From positions 1-64,000 of the forward strand of contig JADKFY010000020.1 in the NCBI GenBank assembly GCA_016717305.1: a stretch of 64,000 nucleotides of DNA. Reading direction: 5' to 3'. Each line of letters opens with the position of its first letter. The stretch's first letter is position 1. Position numbers and translations under genes: made by a program. The DNA is from Flavobacteriales bacterium. GTDB lineage: Bacteria > Bacteroidota > Bacteroidia > Flavobacteriales_F > PHOS-HE28. Below, piece by piece: positions 35,816 to 43,253 of the stretch. The notes under the pieces were generated by a model, which saw only the letters and a program-made list of their open reading frames with translations, did not search any database and was not told the origin of the DNA.

Positions 35816-35942
35816 TAGTTCCTGGCGGCTTTGGTTTTGCTGGTGGACTTGCAAACATTTGGTTTCCCAAAGGAAATAAAAGCACTAGACCAGATGGGGC
35901 AAGCACAAACCGGTCTCAAATACGGCACGCAGCTGACCCAAC

Positions 35943-37520
35943 TCAACCTGGTCTTTCTTCGATTGACAAGAAGCACGAGCCAACGTCCTGACCACTCTCT
36001 TCACCCGAGATCATACTGCTGAACAGGTCCCCGAAATGTGTGGTGCCGGCTATGTGCGATCGACCGATACGGCTGTGTTCCGCTAGACCGTGCAATACGA
36101 ACTCCGCGATTATGGTGTGGTCCTTCGCGGGCAGATCGGCCTGGTGCTTCTCCACAAATTCACGCAGACCGGTCACTTGGCCCAAGGTCTTGGCATAAGC
36201 AGCCTCCGTCGCTTCAGAAAGCAGGTCGATGGAATTCGATTCAAAATGCGCTACGATATGTGCATAGGGATCAACTGGTTGCGAAGCACCTTCCTTGTTC
36301 CGTTTGCGCTGTTTGGCAGGATCGGGGAAAAGACCTGTGAACACGTTACGCACAGCGAGACCCAACAGATGGTGCGCCACTTTTTCCGGGCCTTCCTGTT
36401 CGCCTTCGTAGACCAGTTCGATCTTTCCGGTTATAGCCGGGACCATGGCTTGCAGGTCATCTATCCGAACGGAAGTATGTGCCTCGCCATTTCGCAACGC
36501 ACGCCGTTCCGCAGCACTGATCACGCATTCCAATGCACTGATGGTAAGTCGAGCACTTACACCGCTCTTGCGGTCCACGAAATCGCTGTCGCGCGCTTCC
36601 CATGCAACGCGCTCGATCAAAAGACGGATCAGTTCCGGCACTTCCACCCGTTGGGCTTGCTCCTTCGGTGAACGCACTTCCTGTGAAGTGATCCGCATGC
36701 CGGTCTCCAAAGTGGGCGGATAGTGCGTGAGGATCTGGCTTTGTATGCGATCCTTCAACGGCGTGATGATCGCACCCCGGTTCGTGTAGTCCTCCGGGTT
36801 CGCGGTGAAGATGAATTGGATATCGAGCGGAAGACGCACCTTGAAACCGCGGATCTGCACATCGCCTTCTTGCAGGATGTTGAAGAGCGCCACTTGGATC
36901 CGTGGTTGCAGATCCGGCAATTCGTTGATCACGAAAATGCCACGGTGACTTCGTGGGACCAGCCCGAAGTGGATCACACGCTCGTCGCTGTAATCCAGTT
37001 TGAGGTTCGCCGCTTTGATCGGATCACTATCGCCGATGAGGTCCGCTACGGTCACATCGGGGGTTGCCAATTTCTCGGTGTAGCGTTGGTTACGATGTAG
37101 CCAAGCGATCGGTGTTGCGTCGCCCTTTTGGGCGATCAGGTCCTTGGCAAAATGTGAGATCGGCGCCAGTGGATCATCATTGATCTCGCTGCCTTCCACG
37201 ATCGGGATCCACTCATCGAGCAGTTGCACCAGTTCTCGCGCCATGCGTGTCTTCGCCTGACCACGCAAGCCGAGCAAGTTGATGCTGTGCCCCGCGAGGA
37301 TCGCCCGTTCCAGTGCTGGGACCACGGTATCCTCGTAGCCGTGGATGCCTTCGAACAAAGGCTTCTTTGCTTGGATGCGGGCAACAAGGTTTGCGCGTAA
37401 TTCTGCCTTTACGCTTCGGCTGGTATAGCCGGTCTTTTTCAGTTCGCCGAGGGTCGTTGGTTGCTTTGCCATGTTGGGGCGGGAATGGACCCGCGCATGC
37501 TTTGAGATAATGGGTTCCAT
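35943..37520 (-). CDS. MoxR-type AAA+ ATPase
   Basis: 525 residues. Walker A is GLRGQAKTRMAR (GxxGxxKT without the usual final Gly), Walker B is GIFVINELPDLQP, sensor 1 lies in IQFIFTANPEDYTNRG, and the arginine region follows (PLKDRIQSQILTHYPP). These are the marks of the magnesium-chelatase/MoxR clade. ATG 37518-37520 overlaps the stop of the VWA gene (TGATG), so the pair is translated together and this start is preferred to Met at 37472. MoxR/VWA pairs act as chaperone-like machines that mature or remodel target proteins; no target is visible nearby. Confidence 0.88.
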   Translation of the reverse strand: MEPIISKHARVHSRPNMAKQPTTLGELKKTGYTSRSVKAELRANLVARIQAKKPLFEGIHGYEDTVVPALERAILAGHSINLLGLRGQAKTRMARELVQLLDEWIPIVEGSEINDDPLAPISHFAKDLIAQKGDATPIAWLHRNQRYTEKLATPDVTVADLIGDSDPIKAANLKLDYSDERVIHFGLVPRSHRGIFVINELPDLQPRIQVALFNILQEGDVQIRGFKVRLPLDIQFIFTANPEDYTNRGAIITPLKDRIQSQILTHYPPTLETGMRITSQEVRSPKEQAQRVEVPELIRLLIERVAWEARDSDFVDRKSGVSARLTISALECVISAAERRALRNGEAHTSVRIDDLQAMVPAITGKIELVYEGEQEGPEKVAHHLLGLAVRNVFTGLFPDPAKQRKRNKEGASQPVDPYAHIVAHFESNSIDLLSEATEAAYAKTLGQVTGLREFVEKHQADLPAKDHTIIAEFVLHGLAEHSRIGRSHIAGTTHFGDLFSSMISGEESGQDVGSCFLSIEERPG

Positions 37521-38611
37521 CAGGAGCTTTTCCTGCTGGTCGTATGATCGCGGAACACCATGTCCGCCAAACCTTGGAGACCGGTGTAGAATGCGCGACC
37601 TTGATTGGCTTCGGTGAATTTTTCGATGAAGCGTTGCAGGTAGGTGTCCTGCGCGATCATGAAAGTGGTGATCGGAATACCGGCCTTTCGGGCGCGTGCT
37701 GCGGCATCCAAGGTGCGCGCAACGATGAAATCGTCCAGCCCGAAGCTGTTCATGTAGTACTCTCCATCGCGTTTGATACAGCTCGGCTTACCATCGGTGA
37801 TCATTACGATCCGGCGGTTCTTCAGCTTCTTCCGGCGCAACAAGTCCATGGCCAGCTCCACCCCGGCGACCGTGTTGGTGTGGAAGGGACCCACTTGCAG
37901 GTCTGGTAGGTCCTTCAAGCTCACTTGCCATGCATCATTCCCGAACACCACGATGTCCAAGGTGTCCTTCGGGTAGCGCCGCGCGATCAATTCAGCCAAG
38001 GCCATGGCCACTTTCTTGGCCGGTGTAATGCGGTCCTCGCCGTAGAGGATCATGCTGTGGCTGATGTCGATCATGAGCACCGTGGCGCACGCGCTCTGGT
38101 GTTCGGTCTCGATCACTTCAAGATCGTCTTCGCTCATGCGCAGCTCGTCGATGCCGCGCTGCTGGGCATTCCTGATGCTGTCGCTCATGGCCACCTGCTC
38201 GATCCGGTCACCGAACCGGTAGCTCCGGCGATCACTGGTGGGCTCGTCGCCTTGACCGGTGCGGTTCAACGCATGACCTCCTTGTTCGGTCTTCTTCAAT
38301 TTACCGAAGACCTGCTCCAAAGCACGTTCCCGGATCAGCTTCTCCGCTTTGGCGGTGAGGCCCATTCCCTCACCCTTGGTGGGGTGGTCACCGATAATGC
38401 CGTGCTTGCGGAGATCGTTCTTGAAGTCCTCGATCGTATAGTCCTCGCTGAAAAGGGCATTCTCCTTGTCCACTTCCTGCATCCAATCCAACGCCTCTTC
38501 CACATCGCCGCTCGTATGTGTGAGCAGTTCCAGGAAGAGCGGTAGCAGTTTCTCGAAGGGCGATCGATCGTCCTGCGGCGGTACGTATTTTGAAAAGCGC
38601 TGTCCGATCAT
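37520..38611 (-). CDS. VWA-domain protein, MoxR partner
   Basis: 363 residues from ATG 38609-38611 (MIGQRFSKYVPPQ). The C-terminal von Willebrand A domain has a complete MIDAS: Asp182-x-Ser184-x-Ser186 in MIDISHSM, Thr in NTVAGVELAMDLL, and the Asp of IVMITDGKPS. The N-terminal half is acidic and helical. It is the upstream partner of the overlapping MoxR ATPase, and together they resemble the BchD/BchI-type pair that couples metal-dependent VWA binding with ATPase action. A frame extended to 38653 begins with GTG and is less likely. Confidence 0.85.
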   Translation of the reverse strand: MIGQRFSKYVPPQDDRSPFEKLLPLFLELLTHTSGDVEEALDWMQEVDKENALFSEDYTIEDFKNDLRKHGIIGDHPTKGEGMGLTAKAEKLIRERALEQVFGKLKKTEQGGHALNRTGQGDEPTSDRRSYRFGDRIEQVAMSDSIRNAQQRGIDELRMSEDDLEVIETEHQSACATVLMIDISHSMILYGEDRITPAKKVAMALAELIARRYPKDTLDIVVFGNDAWQVSLKDLPDLQVGPFHTNTVAGVELAMDLLRRKKLKNRRIVMITDGKPSCIKRDGEYYMNSFGLDDFIVARTLDAAARARKAGIPITTFMIAQDTYLQRFIEKFTEANQGRAFYTGLQGLADMVFRDHTTSRKSS

Positions 38612-38690
38612 GGGATCGGTGAAGTTAACAAGTCGAACAGAGCTTTGGTTCACTGAACGCTACCTACTGACCTCCTGCCGGACCTACGCT

Positions 38691-39704
38691 CTATTCAACT
38701 ACCACCCGGACCGTGCCTTGCTCCTGCCGGTCCGTTGTTGCATGCAACACATAGATCCCCGCCGAAAGCCTTGAGAGGTCCAGTTGCATTTGATGGATAC
38801 CGGGCGCCTGGATCGAGCCGCTGATCCTACGCACAACCCGGCCCGATGGATCCAGTAGGGTGAAGTCCACTTTCCCCTGCGCGCCGTAGGTGACCGTTGT
38901 GTTCCCATGGGCGGGTTGTGGGAACACATCCATCCCAATGGAACGATCCAATACGGCTTCCATGCCGGTGATGTCGCTGGACAACCACTGCACGAATTGC
39001 TCCAATGATTGACCATTGGAAGTGGAGTTGATCAAGTTGTTGATCGTTTCCACCAACGGTGCCGGAATGCCGGGCTTGTAGTATTGGAAGCGCGACCCTT
39101 CGATCAGGGCACTGCCGGATACAGTGTTATCCGTGATGTTCTCGATCAGGTGTACACGAAGTACGTTGGAGATGGTACCGAAGGGCATGACCAGGTCCCC
39201 GAATCCGTCCGCCTCCCCGACCAGATCTCCGGTGCGCGAGCCCAACACCGAACCGCCCAAGCTGTAATCTGCCACACTGAGGTCGGTCCATGTGGTGCCG
39301 AACGTACACGGCACGGCCAGTTCCAAGCTGGCATCGGAATAGCGCAGAAGTTGTTGGTCCAAGTTGTTGAAGACCCCCCAGAACAAAATTCCGGCAGGTG
39401 ATGCTTCGTACGCTTTCGTTTTATTAGAGAGGGAATTGACGGTGAATACGGTAGCGCTGGGTAGAGAACCTTCCAAAAAAGAATCTACAGGATCTTGAAG
39501 GGTTACTGTCGCTACCGCTGCCGGGACCAGCTCGCTGAAATCCCAAACGGCGTTCTCACCGCCAGCACCACCTTCAATGAGGGGGGATACATTAAAGGTA
39601 TACGTGGGCCCGGGTACCAGCTGCGTATTCGTTGCATCGATCGTGGGTTGGGCCAACAGGGCGTGATGTGCTGTAACAAGGAGGAAGAGTGATGTAGTGC
39701 GCAT
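38691..39704 (-). CDS. T9SS type A cargo protein, paralogue A
   Basis: 337 residues from ATG 39702-39704 (MRTTSLFLLVTAHHALLAQ signal peptide). The body has an all-beta feel, with VWDFSELVPAAVATVTLQD, CTFGTTWTDLSVADYSLGG, LVGEADGFGDLVMPFGTIS and VLRVHLIENI. The C-terminus is a type A sorting domain (GMDVFPQPAHGNTTVTYGA ... QGTVRVVVE). The middle shares the CxxGTTW...Y-x-GxxxGxADGxGxLxxP pattern with the next gene, so both come from one family and probably duplicated in tandem. Substrate binding is unknown. Confidence 0.78.
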   Translation of the reverse strand: MRTTSLFLLVTAHHALLAQPTIDATNTQLVPGPTYTFNVSPLIEGGAGGENAVWDFSELVPAAVATVTLQDPVDSFLEGSLPSATVFTVNSLSNKTKAYEASPAGILFWGVFNNLDQQLLRYSDASLELAVPCTFGTTWTDLSVADYSLGGSVLGSRTGDLVGEADGFGDLVMPFGTISNVLRVHLIENITDNTVSGSALIEGSRFQYYKPGIPAPLVETINNLINSTSNGQSLEQFVQWLSSDITGMEAVLDRSIGMDVFPQPAHGNTTVTYGAQGKVDFTLLDPSGRVVRRISGSIQAPGIHQMQLDLSRLSAGIYVLHATTDRQEQGTVRVVVE

Positions 39705-39780
39705 GGTCGTTCTGTCTTGTGGGCACAAAGCAAGGATGACCATACCTGTGGCACAATAGAACCTTTGTTAGGGCCAGAAA

Positions 39781-39810
39781 TGGAAAAGCCTCCCAAAAGG
39801 AGGCTTTCCA
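39781..39810 (-). terminator. Terminator after T9SS paralogue B
   Basis: Stem of 12 paired bases (39781-39793 with 39799-39810, one bulged A) around a five-base loop, starting 17 bases past the stop codon of the minus-strand gene at 39827. A-rich flanks give short T runs on the transcript side. A typical Bacteroidota terminator. Confidence 0.75.
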
Positions 39811-39826
39811 AAATCGTTTGATCCAG

Positions 39827-40855
39827 TTACTGCACCACGATGCTCCGCGTGCCCAACTTGCCATCGGCTTGGGTGAGTCGCACTTGATACACACCTGCTG
39901 GCAACGCGCTCACATCAAGGACACCGTTGATGTTCCCTGCCAAGGGCTTCGACACTTGCATCACCGAACGGCCGCTGGCATCGAACAGTTCAACCGAACG
40001 CATATTCGCCACCTCGGCCCCCAACTGAAGGTCGATACGGCCATTGGTGGGGTTCGGGTAGGGCGTGAAGACCACTTGGTCCGCACGCAGGTCTTGCATT
40101 CCGATGTTCCCTTCTCCGTAGAGCCATTCCATGGTGAAGACGATCGTGGGCGAGCCGCCACTGATCGTTACGGAATCCAATGAGGTCATCATCAAGGGGA
40201 AATTCACTCCCTCTTGGTAGTAGTAATAGGTGTCGAAGGTGCGTCGGATCGTGGCGATCGCCGAAATATCATTGGCCACTTTGCGGACCTTCACACGGAG
40301 CACCTCATCCACCTCAACTGCCGGCAATGCCAGCGAACCATATCCATCAGCGAGTCCGTTGATCGTACCGGCACGTGTTACCGGGATGCTGCTGATCGTA
40401 TAGTTGGCAGCGAAAATGTCGTTCCAAGTGGTGCCCAATGCACACGGGTAAACGAGCTCCACGATGCCATCGGTGTAGGCCAATACGCCTTCCAATGCAG
40501 AGCGTACGCCCAACTGTTCAATACCTGTTGCATCCACCCTATAAAAGGTCGAATCCGAGCCTCCGTCGGTGGAGATCACCGTGGTACCCGGAATGCTGTT
40601 CGAGGTGGGCGTAACGGTAGGGGCTACAAAATACTGTGCGTTGTTGCCCGTTTGGGGCACCATCCAGAACGAATAGATGCTCGATGCGCCAGGCTCGCCG
40701 GGACCATAGGTCTCCGTGGCAGCGCCGTATGTGGAAACATCATAAGGGGTGATCACCGGAACGGGACCATTGTTGGCCAAGTTCAAGGTGGGTTGTGCGG
40801 TGGCCGAAGCCAACAGAAGGGTACTGAAGAGAGCGATCGAGGAACGAGTTGTCAT
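39827..40855 (-). CDS. T9SS type A cargo protein, paralogue B
   Basis: 342 residues from ATG 40853-40855 (MTTRSSIALFSTLLLASATAQ signal peptide). The body again carries the family pattern YPCALGTTWNDIFAANYT, GTINGLADGYGSLALPAVEV and VLRVKVRKVAND seen in the neighbouring 38691 gene. It ends with a type A sorting domain (VVFTPYPNPTNGRIDLQLG ... YQVRLTQADGKLGTRSIVVQ). It has its own terminator, so the two paralogues are probably separate transcripts. Function unknown; secretion across the outer membrane is well supported. Confidence 0.8.
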   Translation of the reverse strand: MTTRSSIALFSTLLLASATAQPTLNLANNGPVPVITPYDVSTYGAATETYGPGEPGASSIYSFWMVPQTGNNAQYFVAPTVTPTSNSIPGTTVISTDGGSDSTFYRVDATGIEQLGVRSALEGVLAYTDGIVELVYPCALGTTWNDIFAANYTISSIPVTRAGTINGLADGYGSLALPAVEVDEVLRVKVRKVANDISAIATIRRTFDTYYYYQEGVNFPLMMTSLDSVTISGGSPTIVFTMEWLYGEGNIGMQDLRADQVVFTPYPNPTNGRIDLQLGAEVANMRSVELFDASGRSVMQVSKPLAGNINGVLDVSALPAGVYQVRLTQADGKLGTRSIVVQ

Positions 40856-41043
40856 GCTTTTCTAGTTTTTGAGCGGCTGAAGGTATGACGCGACCAAGGA
40901 CCGGAACGCTGCCTGAGTGAAAGAAGTGCAGAGGTGAAGAGGTGGATCCAGGGTAGAAGGCCGGGATAACAAGTGAGCGAGTTGACGGTCTCGGATCCCA
41001 TTCCATTTGATCTCGTCTCTTTGTGGCCCCGAAAGCAATTGCC

Positions 41044-41628
41044 ATGAAATTCAGTGTTAGTGAGATCACCGAGCTTATCCGCCACCGACGGACGATATAT
41101 CCGAAGGACCTTACTGACCGCGAGGTGCATAAGGAGATCGTGGAACGCATCCTTGGCAATGCCACATGGGCACCCACCCATGGCATGGTACAGCCTTGGC
41201 GGTTCACTGTGTTCAGTGGGGATGGACGGAAGGAGCTTTCTACGTTCTTGGGCGAGGAATACACGCGGATCACCGCGCCGGAAAAATTCCTTCAGCGGAA
41301 ATTTGACAACGCGGTGCAACGCCCATTACAAAGCAGTGTGGTGATCGGTATTGGCATGGCGCACGATCCCGCAGGCAAGATCAGCGAACGCGACAACCAA
41401 TTCGCCGTGGCCTGTGCCGTGCAGAACATGCACCTTACCTGCACCGCATACGGACTGGGCGGTTTCTGGGCAACGGGAGGAGTGGTTACGGGAGTGGGTA
41501 TGCGCAACTTCCTCGGATTGGGCGAACATGACCGATCACTTGGCCTTTTCTTCATTGGATATCCGGCGATCGAGTGGCCAAAAGGCTACCGAAAGCCGCT
41601 GGACCAACTGGTGAAATGGGTCGGCTAG
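41044..41628 (+). CDS. Nitroreductase family flavoprotein
   Basis: 194 residues from ATG 41044 (MKFSVSEITELIRHRRTIYP). FMN-binding motifs of the family are present: the N-terminal RHRRTI, WAPTHGMVQPWRFTVF near the isoalloxazine, the helix AVACAVQNMHLTCTAYGLGGFW, and the C-terminal LGLFFIGYP. These enzymes reduce quinones, nitro compounds or other electrophiles with NAD(P)H; the physiological substrate cannot be read from sequence. It closely resembles the short YdjA-type subgroup. It stands alone in a gap between T9SS genes. Confidence 0.88.
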   Translation: MKFSVSEITELIRHRRTIYPKDLTDREVHKEIVERILGNATWAPTHGMVQPWRFTVFSGDGRKELSTFLGEEYTRITAPEKFLQRKFDNAVQRPLQSSVVIGIGMAHDPAGKISERDNQFAVACAVQNMHLTCTAYGLGGFWATGGVVTGVGMRNFLGLGEHDRSLGLFFIGYPAIEWPKGYRKPLDQLVKWVG

Positions 41629-41790
41629 ACACCAACACGGCTATTTCAACCGGGAATGAACGGAATTGAACGGGAATAAGAAAGATCTGATCACACTACA
41701 TTTCCATACTCTTGGATAACCGTCGAACTTGGCAATTCTGGAGCGTAATGGCTGAGGACTTTATCGCAAATAACACATGGCGCTGATCTC

Positions 41791-42120
41791 ATGGCCATCT
41801 TGAACATCACCAATTTCGATGATCATCCGGAAGATCCAATGTGGATGGTCTTCCGGTTCACAGAACGCAGGATCGCTGACGAATTCGTGGATGGTTTGTC
41901 GGCCGTCTCCATTCCTTTCGAGCAGGACGAGAGCGATGAGGCACCTTTTCTCGTCGGGGTGAAGGCGCATAACAGGGAAGCTGCCGTTCGGATCAACTAT
42001 GCTGTGCTGGGCAAGCACCGCTCCCCCTTTATTGCGGATGGGCTCTTTCGCTGGAGCGTGATCGGCCTGTTCGCGATACTCTTGTTGATGGCTGTGCTGG
42101 GCATGGTCTTCGGCAAGTGA
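41791..42120 (+). CDS. Small tail-anchored membrane protein
   Basis: 109 residues. The N-terminal 80 form a soluble alpha/beta segment (MVFRFTERRIADEFVDGLSA, FLVGVKAHNREAAVRINYA) that recalls small signal-transducing DUF2007-like domains. One C-terminal membrane helix (VIGLFAILLLMAVLGMVFG) follows. No enzymatic motif. The gene is intact and isolated; the repeat element begins 81 bases downstream. Confidence 0.6.
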   Translation: MAILNITNFDDHPEDPMWMVFRFTERRIADEFVDGLSAVSIPFEQDESDEAPFLVGVKAHNREAAVRINYAVLGKHRSPFIADGLFRWSVIGLFAILLLMAVLGMVFGK

Positions 42121-42201
42121 ACCACCGATGCGCGAAATTGACACATAGTTCTGCGGCCAAGTGCGCCCGCCATGCGGCGAGCGCCGTGTCAGTGAAATTC
42201 T

Positions 42202-42316
42202 AACCGCAGATGAACACAGATGAACGCAGATGGATCCTCATACTAGGACTTGGCTGCTGGCTGGGCGCAAGCAAACTAACGATACTGTCTGCGTTTATCT
42301 GCGTCCATCTGCGGTT
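42202..42316. repeat. Large inverted repeat of CGCAGATGAA-type units
   Basis: The left arm 42202-42233 holds three near-identical units of about 10 bases (ccgcagatga / acacagatga / acgcagatgg). The right arm 42287-42316 is its reverse complement over about 30 positions with few changes, mostly ones that keep G-T pairing. A 53-base centre separates them. The same unit occurs at 6809-6894. It lies in the 272-base gap before the beta-barrel gene and encodes no protein. Confidence 0.75.
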
Positions 42317-42392
42317 CGTTCATACCAGTGCTGACCACCGTTCATGAACTCAACCATCCATTACAACGGATCGAACACCATCTTTGGGGCAA

Positions 42393-43127
42393 ATGCGCGC
42401 TAGTACGGTGATCTTATTGGCATGCCTGATCCCCCTTTCAAGCTGGGGACAGGCCGTTGTTACCACCTTCGGGATCCAAGCCAAACCGGTGATCCCCTTC
42501 ACCTATCTCGACTCGAAGGTGAACTTGGAGCGCGCCAATGTCACGAGTTCCATTGAGTTGGACGGTGGGTATGCCTTCGGTATGTGCGTGCGTGTGGCAC
42601 TCACCAAGACCATTGCGCTGGAAACCGGACTGGGCCAGATCCAGCGGCGCTATTCCTTCACCCTGAACAACGATACGGCCAACTATTCCGAGACCGCCAA
42701 AGTGCGCTACATCGGTTATGAGCTGCCGATCACGGCGCTCATCTTCATTCGCTTGGGCGAGCGGGCCTTCATGAACGCGGCCTTGGGCTTTTCCGCTGAC
42801 TTCTACCCCAGCGATGCACAGCGCGATGTGGAGCGCGGGCGGATCTACATGTTCCGCAACCGCTGGGCGCAACTTGGCGTGATCGGCAACTTGGGTGTCG
42901 AATACAGGACCCCGAAGAGCGGAACGTTCTATTTGGGCGCCACTTTCCACCGACCTTTCAATGCGCTCTCCACGGTGGATGTTACCTACTACGGGCGCAA
43001 CTTCTTCCCCTACCCTGTGCGCGGTTCGTTGAGCGGGGCCTACCTCACCGCCGACCTGCGGTACTACTTCCACGAGGACCCGGCGAAACGGATACGGAAG
43101 AAGACGAAGAAGAAAAAGAAGGAGTGA
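42393..43127 (+). CDS. Outer-membrane beta-barrel protein
   Basis: 244 residues from ATG 42393 (MRASTVILLACLIPLSSWG signal peptide). The mature protein is a chain of amphipathic strands ending in aromatic residues (TIALETGLGQIQRRYSF, YIGYELPITALIFIRLG, FMNAALGFSADFYP, GTFYLGATFHRPF, GAYLTADLRYYF), the PorT/OmpA-barrel type of Bacteroidota. The last strand is followed by an unusual basic tail of about 14 residues, nearly all Lys. The function may be structural or channel-like; no ligand motif is visible. A second inverted repeat begins ten bases after its stop. Confidence 0.75.
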   Translation: MRASTVILLACLIPLSSWGQAVVTTFGIQAKPVIPFTYLDSKVNLERANVTSSIELDGGYAFGMCVRVALTKTIALETGLGQIQRRYSFTLNNDTANYSETAKVRYIGYELPITALIFIRLGERAFMNAALGFSADFYPSDAQRDVERGRIYMFRNRWAQLGVIGNLGVEYRTPKSGTFYLGATFHRPFNALSTVDVTYYGRNFFPYPVRGSLSGAYLTADLRYYFHEDPAKRIRKKTKKKKKE

Positions 43128-43136
43128 GCGTTGGTG

Positions 43137-43206
43137 GCACACGGAGACACGGAGCGATGCGGCCAACGGTCCTATGCATTTTCCGTGGCTCTGTGGCTCC
43201 GTGTGC
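43137..43206. repeat. Inverted repeat of CACGGAG units
   Basis: Left arm 43137-43154 and right arm 43189-43206 are 18-base reverse complements with two differences, around a 34-base centre. Each arm is a tandem of cacggag-type units, organised like the CAGATG elements at 6.8 and 42.2 kb but of different sequence. It sits just before a T9SS gene start at 43254. Confidence 0.65.
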
Positions 43207-43253
43207 GCTTCACGTACATTCGTCCCTTACCGATCAACGCTCATCCTTCAACC

